The notes beneath the pieces were generated by a model. It was not told where the DNA came from, ran no database searches, and saw nothing but the letters and a program-made list of their open reading frames with translations. The position numbers and the translations under genes are program-made. Below are positions 33,837 through 41,761 of a DNA stretch of 64,000 nucleotides, piece after piece. Numbering within the stretch: the stretch's first letter is position 1; each line of letters starts with the position of its first letter. Origin of the DNA: Amygdalobacter indicium (lineage in GTDB: Bacteria; Bacillota; Clostridia; Saccharofermentanales; Fastidiosipilaceae); the NCBI RefSeq assembly GCF_029101545.1, contig NZ_CP118866.1:620001-684000 (forward strand), read 5' to 3'.

Positions 33837-36098
33837 TTATCTCTTCGACAGAGGCAGATTTTGCCGTATTTTGCGGCAGGCGGCGATCATGTTTTTCAGA
33901 CTCGGGGCAAGCTCCTTGTAAGTCCTTGTTTTCAAGCCGCAGTCGGGAGCCACCCAAAGTGCGGCAGCCGGTATAACTGCTAAGCGCTGCTTAATTGCTG
34001 TTAAAAATTCTGCGACAGAAGGGATACATTCCGAATGCACGTCATAAACGCCGAGACTGAGAGCGGCATTTAACTGCAAAAACGCCGGATTTGGCAGACA
34101 GCTTTGGGAAGTACGGCTTGCTTCCAGTAAAATTACGTCAGCCTCCAACTTATTCAGCCAAGGTATTATATCGGTGTAATCGCTATAACAGATATGAGTT
34201 TGAATCATAGTTTCCGGTCGGCAGGAATTATGCAGGAACTGAAAAGCATTGATGGCAGTTTCCAAGTAAGCGGCCTGATCGACTTTGCGCAAAGGCAATT
34301 TTTCTCTCAGGGCCGGTTCATCAATTTGAATAATTTTGCTGCCGGATTTTTCTAAAGCCGCAACTTCATTTTTTAAGGCCGCCGCCAATTGAAGAATGCT
34401 GTTTTGCGCCGGAATATCTTCTCTATTAAAAGACCAATTCACAATCGTTGTCGGACCGGTCAGGACAGCTTTTACCGGTTTGGTCGTTAAAGACTGCGCG
34501 TATTTTATCCATTTGACGGTCATAGCTTGCCGATATTTAATGTCGCCGACAATAATCGGCGGTTTAACACAACGACTGCCGTATGATTGAATCCAGCCGT
34601 TTTGCGTGACGACAAAGCCGCTCAATTGTTGAGCGAAAAATTCTACCATATCGTTACGCTCAAATTCCCCGTGTACCAAAACATCCAAGCCTATTTCTTC
34701 CTGGAAACGGATACACTTTTTAATCGCCGCGTAATTGAATTTCTCGTAGTCCTGGCGTTTAATCAGCTGTTTGTTGTAAAGTCGGCGATTTTGTCTTACA
34801 GCTTGACTTTGGGGAAAGGAGCCGATTGTCGTAGTCGGCAGAAGCGGTAAATTTAAGTATTGTTGCTGTAATTTCGCTCTTTGTTCGTAAGTTACCTTGG
34901 CCTGCAGAGGCAAAAATTTCGCTCTGTTTTTCGTGCTGTTGTCGGTGTTGCTGACGCCAATGCTGTCGGCACTGCAGCAGTTGCTGTTTGCGGCCGGATC
35001 AGCGGCAGTCAGCTCTTTTAATAACCGCAATTCCCGGATTTTTTCTTCGCCGAAGGCCAATTTTTCTTTTAGCGCCGGCGGCAAATTTTTTTCGCCTGTC
35101 AGACTGTAAGGTACATGCTGCAAAGAGCAGGAACTTTGGAGGACGAGGTTGATGCCCTGTAATTGCAAAGTTTTAATTAACTTTAAGCCGGCAGCAGAAG
35201 AGCTGCGCCAAACGTTTCTGCCGTTTATAATTCCGGCAAATAATATCTTGTCAGCCGGAAAGGGCTTGGAACTTACAAGCTGCAGAGTTTTTTCGCCCTC
35301 GACGAAATCTAAGCCCAAGGCGTCAAAATCCAGCTTTATCAGGTCGTCATAACAATCACGAACATCACCGAAATAAGTTTGCAGCAGTATTTTCAGCTTA
35401 CCTTTCCCGGCTAACAGTTCCGAATAAAGAGAATTCAACAAAATTAAATCTTCCGGATGCAAGTCTAAGGTCAAGGCCGGTTCGTCCAATTGTAATAAAT
35501 CGACCTTCTCCTGTTGACAGCAACGGAAAAATTCAAGATAAGCCCTGATTAAAGTCGGAACATAGGCAGCGGGACCTTTAGAGCCGCTATATGCAGATAA
35601 TTTCAATAAGGTGAAAGGTCCGAGCAGCAAAAGCTTTTTTTGCAGCTGATAAGAAGCTGCTTCCCGGTATTGCGCCAGAGGAGCGTCACTTATCAGCTTG
35701 ATAGCGCAATCGTCGGAAAATTCCGGAACTATATAGTGGTAATTGGTGTTAAACCATTTTTTCATAGCTAAGGGAGCGACAGTCCCTTTTTCATCCCGAT
35801 AACCGCGTGCCAGAGCAAAATAAGTATCGATGGCAGATAAGCCGAGGCGGCGATAACGGGTAGGAATAATATTAAACAAGTAGGCGGTATCCAATACGGT
35901 ATCGTATAGGGAAAAATCATTAATTGTCAAATAATCCAAAGAGCCGTCAACTTGATTCTGCCAATGTACCTGTCTTAAGGCGGCAGCTTCCTTTTCTAAA
36001 GTGGCAGCAGAAATTTCTTTACGCCAATATTTTTCCAACAAATATTTTAATTCACGCTCTTTACCGATATGAGGATAGGCGACAATAGAAGTTTGCAT
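33837..36098 (-). CDS. metE: Cobalamin-independent methionine synthase
   Basis: Zinc enzyme that transfers a methyl group from 5-methyl-tetrahydropteroyltri-glutamate to homocysteine. The 753-residue protein has both barrels. In the catalytic half are LPTTTIGSFPQ, VHGEFERNDMVEFFAQQL, QIDEPALREKLPLR, and zinc ligands in MIQTHICYSD and WVAPDCGLKTRTY. Start chosen at the codon ending at 36098 (MQTSIVAYPHIG), 5 bases after AAGGTGG; a GTG at 36107 is the alternative. It lies 13 bases after the NhaC-family gene in one reverse-strand operon. No S-box or T-box was found upstream. Confidence 0.95.
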   Translation of the reverse strand: MQTSIVAYPHIGKERELKYLLEKYWRKEISAATLEKEAAALRQVHWQNQVDGSLDYLTINDFSLYDTVLDTAYLFNIIPTRYRRLGLSAIDTYFALARGYRDEKGTVAPLAMKKWFNTNYHYIVPEFSDDCAIKLISDAPLAQYREAASYQLQKKLLLLGPFTLLKLSAYSGSKGPAAYVPTLIRAYLEFFRCCQQEKVDLLQLDEPALTLDLHPEDLILLNSLYSELLAGKGKLKILLQTYFGDVRDCYDDLIKLDFDALGLDFVEGEKTLQLVSSKPFPADKILFAGIINGRNVWRSSSAAGLKLIKTLQLQGINLVLQSSCSLQHVPYSLTGEKNLPPALKEKLAFGEEKIRELRLLKELTAADPAANSNCCSADSIGVSNTDNSTKNRAKFLPLQAKVTYEQRAKLQQQYLNLPLLPTTTIGSFPQSQAVRQNRRLYNKQLIKRQDYEKFNYAAIKKCIRFQEEIGLDVLVHGEFERNDMVEFFAQQLSGFVVTQNGWIQSYGSRCVKPPIIVGDIKYRQAMTVKWIKYAQSLTTKPVKAVLTGPTTIVNWSFNREDIPAQNSILQLAAALKNEVAALEKSGSKIIQIDEPALREKLPLRKVDQAAYLETAINAFQFLHNSCRPETMIQTHICYSDYTDIIPWLNKLEADVILLEASRTSQSCLPNPAFLQLNAALSLGVYDVHSECIPSVAEFLTAIKQRLAVIPAAALWVAPDCGLKTRTYKELAPSLKNMIAACRKIRQNLPLSKR

Positions 36099-36111
36099 TT
36101 TGACCACCTTA

Positions 36112-37476
36112 TTATTTATCTTTTTTCAGACCTAAACCCGTAGCAGCTGAAATTAAGGAGAAAAGCGGCGAGAATAAGCTGAAGAAAGTGTAGGGCAGAA
36201 AGTCGCTTACTGCTAAACCTAAAGTTCCGGCAGCGAATGAACCGGCAACCGCCCAAGGCACAAGATAGTTAATGACACTACCGCCATCTTCCAAAGCGCG
36301 ACTCAAAGTTAAACCGGAAATATGCTGTTGCTTATAAATAGCCTTGAAAGCCCGACCGGGCAAAATGATGGAAAGATATTGTTCGCCTACCAATAAATTA
36401 ATGGCTATACTGCTGCAAATTGTCAGCAGGACTAAAGGAAAAGTTCTTTTAATTTTCCGACTTAAAGGTGTCAGAGCACTTTGAATGATGGCAAAATGCA
36501 TCAGCAGACCGCCCAAGGCCAAAGTTGTGATAATCAAAGCCACGGTGTTCATCATGGAGGCAATTCCGCCTCTTGTCAAAAGCGCATTTAAAGCTGCATC
36601 CGGCGTAGCGGCAACATAACCGTTGCTGATCAATTGAATAATTGCCGTGAGAGAAATTGTCGGTTCCTGGACAATAATCAAAATCACGGTCAGAAAAATA
36701 TTGCCGAAAAGAGTGGGAATAGCCGGAATCTTAAGGCGAGCGCAGATAAACATCAGCAGAATCGGCAGCAAAGTCAGGTATGAGAGGGAAAAATCAGACT
36801 GTAAAGCTGATATTGTTCCCTGCAGAGCGTGGAAAGAGATATTACTGTTCTGATTAAAAATAGTATAGAGGATAAGGGAGACTAGAAAAGCCGGCACAGT
36901 CGACCAAAGCATATTTTTGACATGCGCAAACAGTTCACTTTCCGCTACGGCGGCTGCTAAATTGGTAGAATCGGACAGAGGCGACATTTTATCACCGAAG
37001 ACGGCCCCTGAAATGATGGCGCCGGCCACCAGACCGGGATTAATTTTCAGACTTATGCCTATGCCGAATAAAGCGATACCGACGGTAGAGATTGTCGTAA
37101 AACCGGAACCGATGGCAACGCCGATAATTGAACAGACCAAAAATACCGAAGGAAGGAAAAAATTACCGCTGATCAGACGAAAACCGAGATACATGATCGT
37201 GGGAATGGTGCCGCTTTTGATCCAGAGACTGATTAAAGCGCCGATGAGTAGAAAAATAAATATAGGAATTATAGCTACACTGATTCCGTCTTTGATAGCT
37301 GTATCAATTTCCTGCCAGGCGAAATGTTTGAATTTGGCCCAGATAATCAGTAATCCGATTGTGAACATAATCGGTACGGTGGGCTGCAAACGCAGATTAA
37401 TTACACTGATACTTAGCAGCAGAAGCAGAACTGCCAAAATAACAATCGCTTCCCAAAAACTTACTTTCTGTTTCAT
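36112..37476 (-). CDS. NhaC-superfamily carrier, probably a MetT-type methionine transporter
   Basis: Membrane carrier of 454 residues with about eleven hydrophobic segments and NhaC-family blocks: GSGFTTISTVGIALFGIG, GAIISGAVFGDKMSPLSDSTNLAA (split) and RALEDGGSVINYLVPW. NhaC relatives include Na+/H+ antiporters and, in several Firmicutes, the methionine transporter MetT. The direct operon with metE favours methionine or a related sulfur amino acid as the substrate here. Start chosen at 37476, 8 bases after AGGA; ATG 37485 is the alternative. It diverges from the ribonucleotide reductase cluster. Confidence 0.85.
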   Translation of the reverse strand: MKQKVSFWEAIVILAVLLLLLSISVINLRLQPTVPIMFTIGLLIIWAKFKHFAWQEIDTAIKDGISVAIIPIFIFLLIGALISLWIKSGTIPTIMYLGFRLISGNFFLPSVFLVCSIIGVAIGSGFTTISTVGIALFGIGISLKINPGLVAGAIISGAVFGDKMSPLSDSTNLAAAVAESELFAHVKNMLWSTVPAFLVSLILYTIFNQNSNISFHALQGTISALQSDFSLSYLTLLPILLMFICARLKIPAIPTLFGNIFLTVILIIVQEPTISLTAIIQLISNGYVAATPDAALNALLTRGGIASMMNTVALIITTLALGGLLMHFAIIQSALTPLSRKIKRTFPLVLLTICSSIAINLLVGEQYLSIILPGRAFKAIYKQQHISGLTLSRALEDGGSVINYLVPWAVAGSFAAGTLGLAVSDFLPYTFFSLFSPLFSLISAATGLGLKKDK

Positions 37477-37489
37477 AATATGCATCCTG

Positions 37490-37519
37490 TTGTCATCTAA
37501 TAATTGCTGTAAGTATAAT
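37490..37519 (+). promoter_or_regulatory. Promoter of the ribonucleotide reductase cluster
   Basis: TTGTCA, 18-base spacer, consensus TATAAT; the first candidate NrdR box begins at the next base. Confidence 0.6.
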
Positions 37520-37567
37520 ACAAAATATATATTGTAGTAACTTTAATGACTACAAAATATTAATATA
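37520..37567 (+). promoter_or_regulatory. Tandem candidate NrdR boxes
   Basis: Box 1 at 37520-37535 reads ACAAAATATATATTGT and agrees with the NrdR consensus (acaCwAtATaTwGtgt) at 14 of 16 positions counted by eye. Box 2 begins at 37552 with the same left half (ACAAAATAT), exactly 32 bases later, matching the three-turn spacing usual for NrdR pairs. They sit on the transcription start of a cluster containing nrdF, nrdI and nrdE. A separate dyad TTGTAGT / ACTACAA overlaps both. Confidence 0.6.
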
Positions 37568-37581
37568 TAAGGAGAATAATT

Positions 37582-37893
37582 ATGATTATAGTTTATGGTA
37601 TGGAAAGTTGTCCCGATTGTCGCAAAGTTAAGCAAGTTATAGCAGCAGACGGTCGCTATGATTATCGTGATATCGGTGTTGATGTGCATAATTTGCGGGA
37701 TTTTTTGCAATTGCGCGATCATAATCCGGTTTTTTCCGCCGTCAAAGCTGCCGGTTCTGTCGGTATTCCCTGCTTTCTTATGGAAGACGGCAGTGTCAGT
37801 CTGAAGTTACCTGCCTGCAAGTCGACTGAAGCTACGCAAGTCAAGACAAAAAATTCTACCGCAGCTTGCAGCCTGAACGGTCAAGGCTGTTAA
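37582..37893 (+). CDS. Glutaredoxin-like redoxin (probable NrdH-type partner)
   Basis: The 103-residue thioredoxin-fold protein starts MIIVYGMESCPDCRKVKQVI, with a CPDC active site. IPCFLMEDGSVSL carries the cis-proline region. The last 35 residues are a cysteine-containing tail (ACSLNGQGC) not usual for NrdH. It is the first gene behind the candidate NrdR boxes and 170 bases ahead of nrdF, so it is a good candidate electron donor to the class Ib reductase. It could be a more general glutaredoxin. Confidence 0.75.
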   Translation: MIIVYGMESCPDCRKVKQVIAADGRYDYRDIGVDVHNLRDFLQLRDHNPVFSAVKAAGSVGIPCFLMEDGSVSLKLPACKSTEATQVKTKNSTAACSLNGQGC

Positions 37894-38062
37894 GTAAGTC
37901 GTTAATGAAAATCTGTGTCGCAAGGCACGGAAAAATACAATATGTTGTGCTAACCTTTTCTTTGTTCGAGAATAAATCCTTTATTTTGTGCCGAAAGCTG
38001 TCGCTGCCGTTGGCGCTGCAGCTGAGTTTTCCACAGTAAAGGAGGCTAAGAAAAGGTGAAAA

Positions 38063-39076
38063 ATGAAAACTGATTATTATCTTAATTCGCAAACGCCGGT
38101 GGAATATGCTTTTCACGACAAAGGCAAGGGTTTAAGAGCTGTTAACTGGAATAGAATCAGCGATGAGAAGGATCTGGAAGTTTGGAACAGAATAACCCAA
38201 AATTTCTGGTTACCCGAGAATATTCCCGTTTCCAACGACCTTCCTTCCTGGCAGCAGTTGAGCGCTGATTGGCAGCAATTAATTGTTAGAACGTTTACCG
38301 GTTTAACCTTGCTGGATACTGTCCAGGCGACAGTCGGCGATGTCGCTCAAATCAAGAATTCTTTGACAGATATTGAAGGAGCGATTTATGCTAATTTCGC
38401 CTTTATGGTGGCGGTGCATGCCCGTTCTTACGGTACGATATTTTCAACCCTCTGTTCCAGCGAGCAGATTAATGCCGCCCATGAATGGGTAGTGAATAAT
38501 GCCAAGCTGCAAGCTCGAGCTTTGGCTCTCATACCTTATTACACTCAGGATGATCCTTTGAAATCGAAAGTTGCAGCCGCTTTGATGCCGGGATTCTTGC
38601 TGTATGGCGGTTTTTATCTACCTTTTTATTTGGCTTCACGTTCTAAATTACCGAATACTGCCGATATTATCCGCTTAATTTTGCGCGATAAAGTTATTCA
38701 TAACTATTACAGTGGCTACAAGTATCAACAGAAGGTCAAATTATTAAGTACGGAGAAGCAAAAAGAAATGCAAAAATTCGTTTTCGATTTGCTTTATCAC
38801 TTAATTGATTTGGAGAAGGATTATCTGCAGGATTTATATCAAGGATTTGATTTGGCAGGAGAAGCAATTAATTTCAGTATTTATAATGCCGGAAAGTTCC
38901 TCCAGAATCTCGGATACGATTCGCCGTTCAGCGAGCAGGAAACTTATATTACGCCGGAAGTCTTTGCTCAATTATCAGCCAGAGCGGACGAAAATCATGA
39001 CTTTTTCTCCGGCAGCGGTTCTTCTTATATTATCGGAACCAGTGAAGAAACAACAGATGAGGATTGGGAGTTTTAG
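38063..39076 (+). CDS. nrdF: Class Ib ribonucleotide reductase beta subunit
   Basis: Radical-generating small subunit with a dinuclear metal site. The 337-residue protein shows VNWNRISDEKDLEVWNRITQNFWLPE, FTGLTLLDTVQATVG, EGAIYANFAFMVAVHARSYGTIFSTLC (metal-ligand region, split) and a C-terminal DEDWEF tail that docks to NrdE. The downstream nrdI supports manganese-type class Ib. ATG 38063 follows AAAGGTG. Confidence 0.95.
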   Translation: MKTDYYLNSQTPVEYAFHDKGKGLRAVNWNRISDEKDLEVWNRITQNFWLPENIPVSNDLPSWQQLSADWQQLIVRTFTGLTLLDTVQATVGDVAQIKNSLTDIEGAIYANFAFMVAVHARSYGTIFSTLCSSEQINAAHEWVVNNAKLQARALALIPYYTQDDPLKSKVAAALMPGFLLYGGFYLPFYLASRSKLPNTADIIRLILRDKVIHNYYSGYKYQQKVKLLSTEKQKEMQKFVFDLLYHLIDLEKDYLQDLYQGFDLAGEAINFSIYNAGKFLQNLGYDSPFSEQETYITPEVFAQLSARADENHDFFSGSGSSYIIGTSEETTDEDWEF

Positions 39077-39077
39077 T

Positions 39078-39512
39078 ATGCAGCCGTTAATTGTCTATTT
39101 TTCCAGCAAATCGAACAATACACATCGTTTTGTGCAAAAGCTTGATTTGCCGAATATTCGTATACCGGCGGATGAGCCGATTAAAGTGACAGCCGATTAT
39201 GTTTTAGTTGTTCCCACTTATTCCGGCGGTCAGAAAAAAGCAGGGAAGCTTGATTTGCGCGGTGCTGTACCGAAAGAAGTAATTCATTTTTTGAATGAAG
39301 AGGAGAACAGACGGCATTGCCTGGCGGTAATTTCTTCCGGTAATACCAATTTCGGTGACAGCTACGCTATAGCCGGTCCGATTTTGGCAAGTAAATTACA
39401 AGTGCCGCTATTATATCAATTTGAATTACTCGGGACTAAAGAAGATGTAGCCAGAGTAAAACGCTTAGTTAATTACACCTTTGAGAAGCAGGAGCAGACA
39501 CAAAATGCATGA
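39078..39512 (+). CDS. nrdI: NrdI flavodoxin-like protein
   Basis: Flavoprotein that supplies oxidant to assemble the manganese-tyrosyl radical of NrdF. The sequence from ATG 39078, MQPLIVYFSSKSNNTHRFVQKL, has the NrdI phosphate loop. VVPTYSGGQKKAGK and AVISSGNTNFGDSYAIAG follow; 144 residues. The frame is open far upstream into nrdF, but that part is a shadow. The end overlaps nrdE by 8 bases. Confidence 0.95.
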   Translation: MQPLIVYFSSKSNNTHRFVQKLDLPNIRIPADEPIKVTADYVLVVPTYSGGQKKAGKLDLRGAVPKEVIHFLNEEENRRHCLAVISSGNTNFGDSYAIAGPILASKLQVPLLYQFELLGTKEDVARVKRLVNYTFEKQEQTQNA

Positions 39513-41664
39513 ACATCAGGACGCTTATATTTCTTTAAACGCTTTGAGCAAATTCAAAGATCGTCAGGGACATTATCATTTCGATGCCGATAAAGAAGCC
39601 GTTAAACTTTATTTGCAGGCGGTAATCGAACCGAAAAAGCATAAATTTGCCGATCGGGCCACGAAATTGGATTATTTGATTGCCCACAATTATTACGATA
39701 AACAGTTGTTGGAACGTTATGACCGCGCCTTTGTTTTGGCTTTATTCGCTGAAGCGGAAGCTTATAATTTTACCTTCGCCGGTTTGATGGGAGCACTGAA
39801 ATTTTATAGTTCCTATGCTTTGATGAGCGACGATAAGCAGGAATATTTTGAGGATTTTGCCGATCGGGCAGTGATGAATGCCCTGTTTTTGGCTGACGGA
39901 GAAGAAAAAGCGGCCCGTGCCGTTTTACGGGAAATAATGAGTCAACGTTTTCAGCCGGCTACTCCCACCTTTTTGAATGCCGGCAAGGCCAGAAGAGGCG
40001 AGTATGTTTCCTGCTACTTATTGCGTTTGGAAGATTCGATGGAATCAATCGGCAGGGCTGTAGCGACATCTTTGCAATTGTCCAAGCGCGGCGGCGGCGT
40101 AGCTTTATGTCTAACAAATTTAAGAGAAACGGGAGCGCCGATCAAAGGCATGAGCAATCAGGCCTCAGGTGTAGTGCCGGTGATGAAACTGTTGGAAGAT
40201 TCTTTTTCCTATGCCAATCAATTGGGGCAAAGACAGGGCGCCGGAGCGGTATATCTGCAGGCACATCACAAGGATATTTTACAATTTCTCGATACGAAAC
40301 GGGAGAATGCCGATGAAAAAGTGCGGATAAAATCTTTGTCTTTAGGTGTAGTGATTCCGGATATTACTTTTGAATTAGCTAAGGCCAACAAAGATATGGC
40401 GTTATTTTCGCCGTATGAAATTCAACAAGTGTACGGAAAGCCGATGAGTGATATTTCAATTACCGCAGAATACGAAAATTTGTTGCATAATCCGGCCATT
40501 CATAAAACTTATATTTCCGCCCGACGTTTCTTTCAAACTATCGCCGAATTGCATTTTGAATCAGGCTATCCTTATATTCTGTTTGAGGATACCGTTAACG
40601 CGAAAAATCCTCAGAAAAATCTGGGACGAATCTGTATGTCCAATTTGTGTTCCGAAATTGCCCAAGTTTCTACCGCCAGTACATATGAAGAGGATTTGAC
40701 CTTTAAAACGGTCGGTCAGGATATTTGCTGTAATTTGGGCTCATTAAACATTGCCGCAGTGATGGAAAATGCAGTTAATATGGCGGAAACTGTGGACGTT
40801 GCTGTCCAAGCTTTGGATACAGTGGCCCACAATACCGATCTTAATTGCGCGCCTTCAGTGAAGGAAGGTAACAGCCGTAATCACGCTATCGGCTTAGGAG
40901 CTATGAATTTGCACGGATTTTTGGCGCAAAACAGTATCTATTATGATTCTCCGGCAGCTGTGGAGTTTACGGATATTTTCTTTTATACATTAGCTTATTA
41001 TGCTTTCTCAGCTTCCAACAAGTTGGCCAAAAAACGAGGAGCATTTGCCGGCTTTGCTCAGACGTCTTATGCCGACGGTTCTTATTTTTCGCAATATGTG
41101 CAGGCGGATAAAGAAGTGCAAAATCCGCAAGTTAAGGCTTTGTTGGCCAAGTATAATTTGCAAATTCCGACAGCGGAAAAATGGCGCAAGCTGGTAGCTG
41201 CCATTAAAACTGACGGTTTGGCCAATTCGCATTTGTTGGCAGTTGCTCCGACCGGTTCAATTTCTTATTTGACTTCCTGTACTCCGAGTTTACAAGCTGC
41301 CGTTTCGCCGGTAGAAGTACGCAAAGAAGGGAAAACAGGGCGGGTTTATGTGCCGGCTTACAGAATAAGTGCCGATAATTACAAGTACTACGAGAAAGGT
41401 GCTTATGAAGTGGGAGCTGAAGCGATAATTGATATTGCCGCCGCGGCTGCTAAGCATGTGGATCAGGCTGTATCGCTGACTTTGTTTATGACCGATAAAT
41501 CAAGCACCAGAGACTTGAATAAGGCGTATATTTATGCTTTCAAAAAGGGCTGTCCGTCAATTTATTATGTCAGAATCAGACAGGAAGTACTTCCGGGCAG
41601 TGAGCATCTGGAGGATGATGCCATTATTGATACGCTCAATACCTGTCAGTCGTGCATGATTTAA
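39505..41664 (+). CDS. nrdE: Class Ib ribonucleotide reductase alpha subunit
   Basis: Catalytic large subunit that reduces ribonucleoside diphosphates. The 719-residue protein from ATG 39505 shows PATPTFLNAGKARRGEYVSCYLL (first active cysteine), QRQGAGAVYLQAHH, NLGRICMSNLCSEIAQ (second cysteine), LNCAPSVKEGNSRNHAIGLG, PTGSISYLTSCTPS and a C-terminal redox pair TCQSCMI. It overlaps nrdI, so it is translationally coupled. The unusual order grx-nrdF-nrdI-nrdE places beta before alpha. Confidence 0.95.
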   Translation: MHEHQDAYISLNALSKFKDRQGHYHFDADKEAVKLYLQAVIEPKKHKFADRATKLDYLIAHNYYDKQLLERYDRAFVLALFAEAEAYNFTFAGLMGALKFYSSYALMSDDKQEYFEDFADRAVMNALFLADGEEKAARAVLREIMSQRFQPATPTFLNAGKARRGEYVSCYLLRLEDSMESIGRAVATSLQLSKRGGGVALCLTNLRETGAPIKGMSNQASGVVPVMKLLEDSFSYANQLGQRQGAGAVYLQAHHKDILQFLDTKRENADEKVRIKSLSLGVVIPDITFELAKANKDMALFSPYEIQQVYGKPMSDISITAEYENLLHNPAIHKTYISARRFFQTIAELHFESGYPYILFEDTVNAKNPQKNLGRICMSNLCSEIAQVSTASTYEEDLTFKTVGQDICCNLGSLNIAAVMENAVNMAETVDVAVQALDTVAHNTDLNCAPSVKEGNSRNHAIGLGAMNLHGFLAQNSIYYDSPAAVEFTDIFFYTLAYYAFSASNKLAKKRGAFAGFAQTSYADGSYFSQYVQADKEVQNPQVKALLAKYNLQIPTAEKWRKLVAAIKTDGLANSHLLAVAPTGSISYLTSCTPSLQAAVSPVEVRKEGKTGRVYVPAYRISADNYKYYEKGAYEVGAEAIIDIAAAAAKHVDQAVSLTLFMTDKSSTRDLNKAYIYAFKKGCPSIYYVRIRQEVLPGSEHLEDDAIIDTLNTCQSCMI

Positions 41665-41669
41665 TATGC

Positions 41670-41699
41670 TTGTTCAGCAGTCGTCATCCGTGGTAAAAT
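41670..41699 (+). promoter_or_regulatory. Promoter of the amylase gene
   Basis: TTGTTC, 18-base spacer, extended -10 TG-g-TAAAAT. It overlaps the dyad at 41696-41717. Confidence 0.55.
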
Positions 41700-41717
41700 T
41701 TAACTATGGTTAAATTT
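41696..41717 (+). promoter_or_regulatory. Perfect 9-base dyad over the amylase transcription start (candidate operator)
   Basis: AAATTTAAC, spacer TATG, GTTAAATTT. It overlaps the -10 and the expected start point, the right place for a repressor. No regulator gene is in the window. Confidence 0.5.
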
Positions 41718-41761
41718 GTGACAATTAATCTGCAATTTTCCGGTTGCAAGAAGAGGTTGAT

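Noticed and set aside
37904..38038. 44-codon frame between the glutaredoxin-like gene and nrdF
   Set aside because: No ribosome site before its ATG and unremarkable composition; noted only because it ends close to the nrdF ribosome site.
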